From: an uncultured Alistipes sp.
GTDB lineage: Bacteria > Bacteroidota > Bacteroidia > Bacteroidales > Rikenellaceae
Assembly (NCBI GenBank): GCA_910577475.1
Contig: CAJTLJ010000010.1
Coordinates: 28,428-92,427 of the forward strand
Length of the DNA: 64,000 nt
Reading direction: 5' to 3'
Part shown: one piece after another, positions 26,285 through 33,484 of the stretch
How positions within the stretch are numbered: the stretch's first letter is position 1
Layout of the letters: the number at the start of each line of letters is the position of its first letter
Made by a program: the position numbers and the translations under genes
The notes under the pieces: generated by a model
The model's input: only the letters and a program-made list of their open reading frames with translations
Database searches by the model: none
Told to the model about the DNA's origin: nothing

Positions 26285-27646
26285 TCAGCCCTTTCGGCGG
26301 AGGGGTTCCGGCAGCGGCAGGGAGAGGCGCGAGAAGCTGACAAGCGATCCGAAGAGAGCGAGGGCGGCTGCGATTCCTAAGGTGATATGACAACCCGTGG
26401 CGGGTTCGTAGAGGCGGAAGAGCGCGGCGACCAGAGCGGCGCCGGAGGTCTGGCCCAGCAGGCGGGCCGAGGCCAGCATGCCGCTGGCGCTGCCGCTCCG
26501 CTCGGGCGGTGCCGAGGCGATGAGGATGCTGTTGTTGGGCGACTGGAACAGTCCGAAACCGATGCCGGCGACGGCGAGGCGGACGATCAGGTCGAAATCG
26601 TCTGGAGAATCGGGCAGCAGCAGGAGAGAGAAGAGTCCTGTCGCCATGACGAGCAGGCCGATGCCGCCCAGCAGTCCGGCGTGCAGGCGTTCGACGAGCA
26701 GTCCGGCCAGCGGTGCCACCACCATGATGACGGCCGGCCAGGCGCTCATCAGCAGTCCGGTCCGAACGTCGGTGTAGCCCAGCACGTGCTGCAGGTAGAA
26801 GGGGAGGGCGACCATGGCGGCCATCTGCGCCAGAAACGAGGTGACCGAGGTCAGTACGGAGAGCGAGAAGATCGGGATGCGCAGCAGATCGAAGGGGAGG
26901 ATGGGGTTTTTCTGCTTCAGCTGGCTCCGGACGAATGTCCGGCCCACGACGAGCAGCAGCAACAGCCCGGCCGCCGCCCATTTCGCATCCAGCCCGTGCG
27001 AATAGCCCTCGATCGAGCCGATCAGCAGGCAGAAGGTGAAGCCGTTCAGGGCTGCGGCGCGCCAGTCGAAGCGGCGGTTCGGGTTTCGGACGGGGTTGGC
27101 GGGCAGGAAGAACCAGCTCAGGGCGATGGCGGCCGCTCCTACGGGGAGGTTGACGGCGAACAGCCACGGCCAGGGCGCCGCCGAGAGGATGGCGGAGGCC
27201 AGGGTGGGGCCGACGACCGACGACACGGCGACCACCGTGGCGTTGATGCCCAGTCCGCGGCCCAGCTGCTGACGGGGATAGATGATGCGGATCAGTGTGG
27301 TGTTGATGCTGGCTACCGCCGAGGCTCCCAGACCCTGCACAGCGCGGGCGAGGACGAGCATCGGGAGCGACTGCGAAAGGGCGCAGCCCAGCGAGGCGAG
27401 GGTGAAGAGGGTGAGCCCGCCGATGTAGACGCGCCGGTAGCCGATGACGTCGGCCAGTGCCGAGAAGGCGAGCAGGGTGGCGACCGTAGCCAGCTGGTAG
27501 GCGTTGATGACCCAGATCGAGTCGGCCTCCGTAACGCCCAGCTGCAGGGCGATGGTCGGCAGCGCCACGTTGGAGATCGTGGCGTCGATCACCGACAGCG
27601 AGACGCCGAACGCTACCGCCAGGATGGCCCAAAGCCTGCGCGGCAT
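26285..27646 (-). CDS. MFS drug/efflux transporter, DHA2 (EmrB/QacA-like)
   Basis: A 453-residue proton-driven exporter. From MPRRLWAILAVAFGVSLSVID it shows the DHA2 helix-1 motif (D in VIDATISNVALPTI), the motif A loop ADVIGYRRVYIGG and the antiporter motif C region in helix 5 (VVAVSSVVGPTLASAILSAAPWPWLF), with about 13-14 transmembrane helices. The substrate is unknown. The frame stays open to 27892, but that extension is the translation of an intergenic repeat, so I start at the ATG whose complement is 27644-27646. The best promoter (27892-27922) lies beyond the repeat, implying a repeat-filled leader of about 240 bases. Confidence 0.88.
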   Translation of the reverse strand: MPRRLWAILAVAFGVSLSVIDATISNVALPTIALQLGVTEADSIWVINAYQLATVATLLAFSALADVIGYRRVYIGGLTLFTLASLGCALSQSLPMLVLARAVQGLGASAVASINTTLIRIIYPRQQLGRGLGINATVVAVSSVVGPTLASAILSAAPWPWLFAVNLPVGAAAIALSWFFLPANPVRNPNRRFDWRAAALNGFTFCLLIGSIEGYSHGLDAKWAAAGLLLLLVVGRTFVRSQLKQKNPILPFDLLRIPIFSLSVLTSVTSFLAQMAAMVALPFYLQHVLGYTDVRTGLLMSAWPAVIMVVAPLAGLLVERLHAGLLGGIGLLVMATGLFSLLLLPDSPDDFDLIVRLAVAGIGFGLFQSPNNSILIASAPPERSGSASGMLASARLLGQTSGAALVAALFRLYEPATGCHITLGIAAALALFGSLVSFSRLSLPLPEPLRRKG

Positions 27647-27717
27647 GGGCAGGCCGTCGGCCGGTGTTTTCGATTCGCAATGCACAATTCTCAATTCACA
27701 ATTATTCAGGACGCCCC

Positions 27718-27850
27718 TGCCGCCTTGAGCGGAGGGCCGGAGGCCCGCAGTCGAAAGGTCCCGACGCTTCAGAACATTCGCCGGGAGTGATTCGCATGGG
27801 GTCCCGCTGGTCCGACCCTCGGGACCCCTCGTCTGCGCTCGGGGTGACAG
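27718..27850 (-). repeat. REPIN-like element B, in the leader of the MFS gene
   Basis: A full unit in reverse orientation. Read on the minus strand it starts TGTCACCCCGAGCG and ends CCGCTCAAGGCGG. Its left arm pairs ACCCC with GGGGT and its right arm pairs CCTT with AAGG. It is flanked at 27674-27713 by the linker motif (AATGCACAATTC, ATTCACAATTATT). Confidence 0.8.
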
Positions 27851-27891
27851 AACGGTTTGCGGTTCGCAATTATCCGGCACCTCCTCCGTCA

Positions 27892-27922
27892 CAAAGATAG
27901 CCCTTTTGCCGGAGATATCAAA
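27892..27922 (-). promoter_or_regulatory. Promoter of the MFS exporter gene
   Basis: On the minus strand, TTTG (complement 27919-27922) and TATCTTTG (complement 27892-27899) are 19 bases apart. It overlaps the T-run side of the upstream terminator and lies about 246 bases before the MFS start. Confidence 0.6.
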
Positions 27923-27954
27923 AACAAAAGAGCCGCCCGGACAGCGGGCGGCTC
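27919..27954 (-). terminator. Terminator after the GGGtGRT gene
   Basis: A 10-bp stem GAGCCGCCCG/CGGGCGGCTC with loop GACAG, followed on the minus strand by CTTTTGTTTTTG. It is 25 bases past the stop codon. Confidence 0.8.
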
Positions 27955-27978
27955 GAAACCGTATCGGAACGGTGCGGA

Positions 27979-28980
27979 TTATTTCATGGCCTCGGCGATG
28001 GCGACTGCTACGGCGACCGTAGCGCCCACCATCGGGTTGTTGCCCATACCCAGGAAGCCCATCATCTCCACGTGGGCGGGTACCGACGACGAACCGGCGA
28101 ACTGGGCGTCGGAGTGCATGCGGCCCATCGTGTCGGTCATACCGTACGAAGCGGGACCTGCCGCCATGTTGTCGGGGTGCAGGGTGCGGCCCGTGCCGCC
28201 GCCCGATGCTACGGAGAAGTAGTTGCGGCCGGCGAGCGTGCGCTCTTTCTTATAGGTGCCGGCTACCGGGTGCTGGAAACGGGTGGGGTTGGTCGAGTTG
28301 CCCGTGATCGAGACGTCGACATCCTCCTTCCACATCACGGCTACGCCCTCGCGGACGTCGTCGGCTCCGTAGCAGCGGACCTTGGCGCGGAGACCCTTCG
28401 AGTAGGGGGTCTCGTTGACGATCTTCAGCTCGCCCGAGTAGTAGTCGAACTCGGTCTGAACGTAGGTGAAACCGTTGATGCGCGAGATGATCTGCGCGGC
28501 ATCCTTGCCCAGACCGTTCAGAATGACGCGAAGCGGCTTCTGACGCACCTTGTTGGCCATCTCGGCGATCTTGATGGCGCCTTCGGCTGCGGCGAACGAC
28601 TCGTGGCCGGCCAGGAAGGCGAAGCACTCGGTCTCCTCGCGGAGCAGACGGGCGGCCAGGTTGCCGTGGCCGATACCGACCTTACGGTCGTCGGCGACCG
28701 ATCCGGCGATGCAGAATGCCTGCAAACCGATGCCGATGGCCTCGGCAGCGTCGGCGGCGTTCGTGCAGCCCTTCTTGATGGCGATGGCGGCGCCTACGAC
28801 GTAGGCCCATGCGGCGTTCTCGAAGCAGATGGGCTGCGTCTCCTTGCACGTGGTGTAGGGATCGATGCCCTTCGCGTCGCAAATCGCCTTCGCATCCTCC
28901 ACGCCGTTGATTCCGTATTCAGCCAGTACCGCATTGATATGCTCTATGCGGCGGTCGTAACTCTCAAATAAATTTGCCAT
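27979..28980 (-). CDS. GGGtGRT protein (conserved, function unknown)
   Basis: A 333-residue soluble protein starting MANLFESYDRRIEHINAVLA. I recognise it as the family named after its GGGTGRTLHPDN segment (about residue 265). Other conserved stretches are YGINGVEDAKAICDAKGIDP with PYTTCKETQPICFENAAWAY (clustered Cys), GIGHGNLAARLLREETECF and HVEMMGFLGMGNNPMVGATV. It lies 38 bases after the NifU-like scaffold gene, and the two usually occur together, so an Fe-S-linked or redox role is likely. The reaction is unknown. The frame continues upstream through the scaffold gene but that is not coding. Confidence 0.85.
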   Translation of the reverse strand: MANLFESYDRRIEHINAVLAEYGINGVEDAKAICDAKGIDPYTTCKETQPICFENAAWAYVVGAAIAIKKGCTNAADAAEAIGIGLQAFCIAGSVADDRKVGIGHGNLAARLLREETECFAFLAGHESFAAAEGAIKIAEMANKVRQKPLRVILNGLGKDAAQIISRINGFTYVQTEFDYYSGELKIVNETPYSKGLRAKVRCYGADDVREGVAVMWKEDVDVSITGNSTNPTRFQHPVAGTYKKERTLAGRNYFSVASGGGTGRTLHPDNMAAGPASYGMTDTMGRMHSDAQFAGSSSVPAHVEMMGFLGMGNNPMVGATVAVAVAIAEAMK

Positions 28981-29018
28981 ATCTTTTTTTCGGTTTTTAT
29001 CTTTTAACAATGCGTGGA

Positions 29019-29711
29019 TTATTCCTGACGGGGATCGATGTATTTGGCGGCATCGTCGAAGCGGCCGTAGTGACCCTTCGCCTTGGCCAGCGCCTCCTCG
29101 GCGGGTACGCCCTTCTTTACCATCTCCATGAACTTGCCGAGGTGCACGAATTCGTAGCCGATCACCTGGTTCTCCTCGTCCAGCGCCATGCGGGTGCAGT
29201 AGCCCTCGGCCATCTCCAGGTAGCGGGTGCCCTTGGCGAGCGTGCCGAACATGGTGCCCACCTGCGAACGCAGACCCTTGCCCAGGTCCTCCAGTGAAGC
29301 GCCGATCACCAGACCGCCCTCCGAGAAGGCCGACTGGGTGCGGCCGTACACGATCTGGAGGAACAGCTCGCGCATGGCGGTGTTGATGGCGTCGCAAACC
29401 AGGTCGGTGTTCAGCGCCTCGAGCAGCGTCTTGCCGGGAAGGATCTCCGAAGCCATGGCGGCCGAGTGGGTCATGCCCGAGCAGCCGATGGTCTCGACCA
29501 TGGCCTCCTGGATGATGCCGTCCTTCACGTTGAGCGTCAGCTTGCAGGCTCCCTGTTGGGGAGCGCACCAGCCGATGCCGTGCGTCAGGCCCGAGATATC
29601 CTTGATTTCCTTGGCGCGTACCCATTTGCCCTCCTCCGGAATCGGAGCCGAAGCGTGAGCGGCACCCTTCTTTACGCAACACATCTGTTGCACTTCGTGC
29701 GAGTAAATCAT
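29019..29711 (-). CDS. NifU/IscU-like iron-sulfur cluster scaffold protein
   Basis: A 230-residue protein with a NifU N-terminal-like fold. Candidate cluster-binding cysteines are C36-type (HGIGWCAPQQGACKL), ETIGCSGMTHSAAMASEIL and TDLVCDAINTAMRELF. There is also an unusual extra N-terminal pair in VQQMCCVKKG. The C-terminal third (LEMAEGYCTRMALDEENQVIGYEFVHLGKF) is not part of classic IscU. It is the first gene of a two-gene operon with the GGGtGRT protein, with no IscS or IscA nearby. So this is probably a dedicated scaffold for its partner rather than the general Isc/Suf machinery. Confidence 0.82.
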   Translation of the reverse strand: MIYSHEVQQMCCVKKGAAHASAPIPEEGKWVRAKEIKDISGLTHGIGWCAPQQGACKLTLNVKDGIIQEAMVETIGCSGMTHSAAMASEILPGKTLLEALNTDLVCDAINTAMRELFLQIVYGRTQSAFSEGGLVIGASLEDLGKGLRSQVGTMFGTLAKGTRYLEMAEGYCTRMALDEENQVIGYEFVHLGKFMEMVKKGVPAEEALAKAKGHYGRFDDAAKYIDPRQE

Positions 29712-29771
29712 AATTGTTCGATTTTAGTTTATTGTGTGTTCTTACAGTATTGTTATTTTCCTAACACGCGG

Positions 29772-29779
29772 CAAAGATA
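29772..29779 (-). promoter_or_regulatory. -7 box of the scaffold-GGGtGRT operon
   Basis: The complement reads TATCTTTG, 60 bases before the scaffold ATG. The -33 box is not clear. Confidence 0.5.
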
Positions 29780-30036
29780 CGTAAATTTCTGGTAAAAAAG
29801 AGCCGGTCCGATAAGAAATAGTTGCGGAAATCCGACGTTTTCGGTCGGGGCTGCTGCGAAACCCGGACGCGGAAGCGGCCCGATTCGGGCGGTTATTTGC
29901 ATATTCTTGAAAATATGTACGATTTTATTGTCCCGAATTCCGGTCCGTTCGGAATATTTTTCCTATCTTGCCGTCGGTTCGGAGAGACTCTTCGCCGGAC
30001 CTGCCTTTTTTATTTAACTCTTAAACATTTTTCCTT
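29780..30036. other. Divergent intergenic region
   Basis: The gap between the scaffold-gene promoter and the lipoprotein gene holds no gene, RNA or repeat that I can recognise. A weak TATCTTG motif at about 29972-29978 may belong to the plus-strand lipoprotein gene. Confidence 0.35.
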
Positions 30037-32214
30037 ATGGTACGAAATTTCACCTTCAGGATGGTATGTGCGGCCCTGTTCTGCATACTGGGGTGTGTCG
30101 CGTGCAGCGATGACCCGGAGGTAACCCCACCCGTCGACAACGGAGAAGCGGTGCCCGAAATAACCATTGCCGCTGGCCAGATCAGCGAAACGAGCGTCGA
30201 GATTATGCTGTCGGCGAAGCATGCGGGTAGAATGGCTTGCGTGCATGTGCTGGAGGCCTATGACGACGTAGCCCCCACGGCCCTCGAGGTATTCCGCCGG
30301 AACGAATTCGTCGCCGATGCCTCGGAGACCGCCACGGGTCACGTGATCGGCGAGCTGGAGCCCGGAACGACCTACGTCGTCTATGCGGCGGCCTGTATGG
30401 ACGAGCGGTATAGCGAGGTGAAGTCGTTGAAGGTGACTACCTTGCCGCGTGTCAACATGCTTTCGGTCGTCGAGACCACGAAATCGACCTTCACCTATCG
30501 GGTCGACGTTCCCGAAGGGACCACTTTCCAGCACTGCTATGTCGAGGGGTGGTACTACGACTATATGTTGGAGCAGACGAAGCACGATGCCGGACCCGAG
30601 TTCGACATGAACGTCTTCCGATGGAACCTGCTCGCCGACCTGGGCTACGAGGCCGAGGGTCCGCAGGATATCTTCTGGTATGCGGGTGCCGACAACGCCC
30701 GCCGCAACGAGATCGCGAAGATCGTGGGCGGCCAGCGCTACTATGCGCTTTTCAGCCTCTACGAGGCCGGCAACAACTGGCTCGGTACGCCCGAAGCCGT
30801 AGCATTCGAGACGGCCCCCGCCGGCGTATCGAACGAGACCATCACCGTGATCGACGAGGAGGTCTCCTCGAACACGGTCCGGGTTCGGATGGAGGTCGAT
30901 GAGAACAAGGTGCCCTTCTTCTTTTACAACCTCTATCTCAAGGCGCACTTCGACGAGGTGAAGGCCGAGCGGGGCGAGGCCGGCATAATGGACTACCTCT
31001 TCGAGTACGCCTGGTCGGCGGAGAACACCTACACCGACGTGTGGGAGGTGGATCCCGAAACCTCCTATATGCTGGCGATTATGGGCGTCGACAAAGAGGG
31101 CGATCTGTTCTACTATGAGAAGCAGTACGATTCGGAGCCGCTTCAGGTCTCGCTGTCGGTGGACATGCGCCCCTTCGAGCGCGGATTGCAGGGCTATCAC
31201 GCCTACGACACCTTCGAGGTGGTGGTTACTCCCGTCAACTTCGGGGAGATCGCGGCCGACGGCGCGCTCTGGCTGATGCAGCCGAAGGCGGTGCTGGACG
31301 GAACGCTGGAGATGCTGGGCATGACGCTGGAAACGCTGGCGCTGCAGCCCGAGTACCTCTCCTACGTGGGCGGCATGCCGCTTCCGGAGGATTGCGCCGC
31401 GCAGCTCGCCGCCGACGGATACTTCACTGTCTATCCCTCCGATCTGGAGGCCGATACGGAGTATTGCTACATCTGTGCCGTGCCTCATGGCTCGTCCTAT
31501 GTGATGGCCTATGCGACGGCCCGCACCGAAGCGAGGCCGCAGGCCGGTGTCGTGGACGACGAGTACAAGGCTCTGCTGGGCGAGTGGACGCTGGAGGGTC
31601 AGTCGACCGAGGACTACTATACGCTCAAGAGCTACACGCTGCGTTTCGAGGAGCTGATCCCCAACCGCAGCTACAAGGTCTATGGATGGTCCGATTCGGA
31701 TGTGGCGCAGCAGTTCCCCTTCGAGGTGCGTTACCATACCGCGACGAAGAAGATCACCATCGAGGGCCACCAGCTGCTCGGCACCTGGACGAAGGATGGC
31801 GTCGATCTGCAGGTCATTTTCGAAAGCTTCATCGCTCTCAACGGCGGCATTCATCTGTCCGGCTATACCGGTTCGGTTTACCGGGGTTCGCTCAACGGTG
31901 ACCGTCTCTACATGTTCCCCGAGTACTTGGTGCTGGACGGTCGCACTTACGAATTCCGGACGATGGCGTATGCCGGTTACGACTCTGGGGAGGATGTCTA
32001 TTATGCATTCCCGGGCGACGAATTTCAGATCGTGAATTTCATGGTGACGCGTGCTGCGCAGTCAGCGTCCGTCAGCCCGGCGACCTACGGTGCGAAGGGC
32101 AACATGACGACCATGACCTCGATTCCCTGGCGTCCCGAGCCGTCCGTTCGTGCCGCGGCTCCAGCCGTGCGCGATACGGCTGCCCGGAAGCCGGCGGTTT
32201 TCACGCGCCGTTAG
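30037..32214 (+). CDS. Multi-domain lipoprotein with FN3-like and lipocalin-like modules
   Basis: 725 residues of unknown function. The lipoprotein signal ends CILGCVACSDDPE, with an acidic stretch after the Cys that suggests export to the cell surface. At least four beta-sandwich modules of FN3 type follow (repeated pattern ISETSVEIMLSAK ... ELEPGTTYVVYAAA; VSSNTVRVRMEVDE ... VDPETSYMLAIMGVD; YHAYDTFEVVVTPVN ... LEADTEYCYICAV). A C-terminal lipocalin-like domain begins YKALLGEWTLEGQSTED. The same order is seen in the lipoprotein at 18581, though sequence identity looks low. It stands alone, without SusC/SusD, and ends in a strong hairpin. Confidence 0.82.
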   Translation: MVRNFTFRMVCAALFCILGCVACSDDPEVTPPVDNGEAVPEITIAAGQISETSVEIMLSAKHAGRMACVHVLEAYDDVAPTALEVFRRNEFVADASETATGHVIGELEPGTTYVVYAAACMDERYSEVKSLKVTTLPRVNMLSVVETTKSTFTYRVDVPEGTTFQHCYVEGWYYDYMLEQTKHDAGPEFDMNVFRWNLLADLGYEAEGPQDIFWYAGADNARRNEIAKIVGGQRYYALFSLYEAGNNWLGTPEAVAFETAPAGVSNETITVIDEEVSSNTVRVRMEVDENKVPFFFYNLYLKAHFDEVKAERGEAGIMDYLFEYAWSAENTYTDVWEVDPETSYMLAIMGVDKEGDLFYYEKQYDSEPLQVSLSVDMRPFERGLQGYHAYDTFEVVVTPVNFGEIAADGALWLMQPKAVLDGTLEMLGMTLETLALQPEYLSYVGGMPLPEDCAAQLAADGYFTVYPSDLEADTEYCYICAVPHGSSYVMAYATARTEARPQAGVVDDEYKALLGEWTLEGQSTEDYYTLKSYTLRFEELIPNRSYKVYGWSDSDVAQQFPFEVRYHTATKKITIEGHQLLGTWTKDGVDLQVIFESFIALNGGIHLSGYTGSVYRGSLNGDRLYMFPEYLVLDGRTYEFRTMAYAGYDSGEDVYYAFPGDEFQIVNFMVTRAAQSASVSPATYGAKGNMTTMTSIPWRPEPSVRAAAPAVRDTAARKPAVFTRR

Positions 32215-32262
32215 TCTCCTGATTCCGATGCGCGGCCGTTTCCGGGTCGTGCGGCCGGAATG

Positions 32263-32320
32263 AAATCGCATGCGAAGCGTCCGACAGGTTGTCGGGTGTT
32301 TCGCATGCGATTTCTTTTTC
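32263..32320 (+). terminator. Terminator of the FN3 lipoprotein gene
   Basis: A perfect 14-bp stem (AAATCGCATGCGAA/TTCGCATGCGATTT) with an inner CCGAC/GTCGG helix, then CTTTTTC. It is 49 bases after the stop. Confidence 0.8.
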
Positions 32321-32321
32321 G

Positions 32322-32329
32322 TACTTTTG
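32322..32329 (+). promoter_or_regulatory. -7 box of the DUF4923 gene
   Basis: TACTTTTG lies directly after the preceding terminator and 42 bases before the start codon. Confidence 0.5.
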
Positions 32330-32371
32330 CACGGTCCGTCCGTGCGGACGGCTCCGAACGAAAATAAATGT

Positions 32372-32968
32372 ATGAAGACCATGAAAAGATTTTTTGTTTT
32401 GATGCTGGCAGGCCTGCTCTGCTCCTCGGCCGCTTCGGCCCAGGGGTGGCTCGATGCTATGAAACGGGTGGCGACCGACGCCATCGACCAGGCGACGGGC
32501 GGCAAACTCACCGAAAAGGCGATTGTCGGCACGTGGAATTATTCGGCTCCGGGAGTGAAGATAAACAGCAGCGACATGCTCGCCAACGTGGGCGGTACGG
32601 TGATGGAGAGTACCGTGTCCGAAAAGCTGAAGGGCATTTACGAAAAGGTGGGCATCGTCCCCGGGGCCTGCACCATCACCTTTGCCGACGACAACACCTT
32701 CTCGATGCCCGTCAAGGGGCGTGCAGTGACCGGCACCTACGAGTTCGACCCCTCGACCCACGCCATTACGCTCCATGTGGGGAAGCTGAAGACGGCCGTT
32801 ACGGGCTATGCCTACATCAGCGGCGGCAACCTGCAACTCGTCTTCCCGGTCGACAAACTGGTCTCCTTCGTGACCGCCGTGGGATCGAAAATCTCCTCGC
32901 TGTCGAGCTTGAGCACCCTGTTGCAGAAGTACGACGACGTGAATCTCGGATTCGAATTTTCGAAATAA
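32372..32968 (+). CDS. Exported DUF4923 family (lipocalin-like) protein
   Basis: 198 residues from MKTMKRFFVLMLAGLLCSSAAS, a clear signal peptide with cleavage near ASAQ. The mature part reads as a lipocalin-like beta-barrel typical of DUF4923: ATGGKLTEKAIVGTWNYSAPGVKI, DNTFSMPVKGRAVTGTYEFDP and the C-terminal SSLSTLLQKYDDVNLGFEFSK. It is a periplasmic or outer-membrane-associated protein found in Bacteroidetes with no established role. I start at 32372 rather than at 32270 because the upstream part covers a terminator and promoter. It is monocistronic, with its own promoter and terminator. Confidence 0.85.
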   Translation: MKTMKRFFVLMLAGLLCSSAASAQGWLDAMKRVATDAIDQATGGKLTEKAIVGTWNYSAPGVKINSSDMLANVGGTVMESTVSEKLKGIYEKVGIVPGACTITFADDNTFSMPVKGRAVTGTYEFDPSTHAITLHVGKLKTAVTGYAYISGGNLQLVFPVDKLVSFVTAVGSKISSLSSLSTLLQKYDDVNLGFEFSK

Positions 32969-32989
32969 GGAAGGCGGCAGCCTTTTGCA

Positions 32990-33018
32990 TCCGGCCCTAA
33001 AGGGCCGGATTTTTTTTG
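32990..33018 (+). terminator. Terminator of the DUF4923 gene
   Basis: An 8-bp stem TCCGGCCC/GGGCCGGA around TAAA, followed by a run of T residues. It is 21 bases after the stop codon. Confidence 0.9.
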
Positions 33019-33030
33019 TTCTTCGTGTGT

Positions 33031-33089
33031 AACTAAATTTTATAGTTTGAAAACTATTAAAAATAGTTGTATGTGAAATTTTTTTAGTT
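33031..33089. promoter_or_regulatory. Operator-like array upstream of blaI (21-bp period)
   Basis: Two copies of AACTA-N7-TAGTT lie at 33031-33047 and 33052-33068, followed by a lone half-site TAGTT at 33085-33089. Successive TAGTT half-sites are exactly 21 bp apart (33043, 33064, 33085), placing them on one face of the helix. The array overlaps the predicted blaI promoter, so it is a good candidate for autoregulation by the BlaI-family repressor. Confidence 0.65.
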
Positions 33090-33096
33090 ACCTTTG
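33066..33096 (+). promoter_or_regulatory. Promoter of the blaI-M56 operon
   Basis: GTTG at 33066-33069 and TACCTTTG at 33089-33096, 19 bases apart, lie within the operator-like array. The start codon is 20 bases downstream. Confidence 0.65.
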
Positions 33097-33116
33097 TGAT
33101 ATAAAACGAAACGAAG

Positions 33117-33482
33117 ATGGAAAAACTGACACGAAAGGAGGAGGAGCTGATGCAGTGGTTCTGGCAGCGGGGGCCGTTGTTCGTGCGCGAGCTGGTGGCG
33201 CTCTATCCCGATCCGAAACCCCATTTCAATACTTTGTCGACGATGACACGCTCGCTGGAGGCGAAGGGGTATCTTTCGCACAACGCCTATGGAACCACCT
33301 ACCAGTATTTCCCGGTCGTGTCGGCCGAGGAGTTCCGCAAAGGGTCGCTCAGCCAGGTGATCGACAAGTATTTCGGACGGAGCTATCTGGGGGCCGTGTC
33401 GGCGCTCATCAACGAGGAGAAGATCTCGGTCGAGGAGCTCAAGGAGCTGATCCGCGAAATCGAAACCCATAACGAACGGTAG
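33117..33482 (+). CDS. BlaI/MecI/CopY family transcriptional repressor
   Basis: A 121-residue winged-helix repressor. The N-terminal DNA-binding domain (about 1-75) shows the family pattern LTRKEEELMQWFWQRGPLFVREL, then FNTLSTMTRSLEAKGYLSH, where the recognition helix and wing lie. The C-terminal helical dimerisation domain is SQVIDKYFGRSYLGAVSALINEEKISVEELKELI. In the known system the partner M56 peptidase cleaves the repressor when a signal is sensed. The next gene, 2 bases away, encodes such a peptidase. The operator-like repeats just upstream support autoregulation. No beta-lactamase gene is near, so the regulated trait is unknown. Confidence 0.92.
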   Translation: MEKLTRKEEELMQWFWQRGPLFVRELVALYPDPKPHFNTLSTMTRSLEAKGYLSHNAYGTTYQYFPVVSAEEFRKGSLSQVIDKYFGRSYLGAVSALINEEKISVEELKELIREIETHNER

Positions 33483-33484
33483 CC

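Noticed and set aside
25906..26343. A 145-codon minus-strand frame and a 63-codon plus-strand frame upstream of susC
   Set aside because: Arg/Pro-rich translations without motifs, promoter or partner. One overlaps the MFS 3' end.
27647..27892. An N-terminal extension of the MFS exporter
   Set aside because: The 82 extra residues are the translation of a REPIN-like repeat and its linker. The transporter family begins at MPRRLWAIL.
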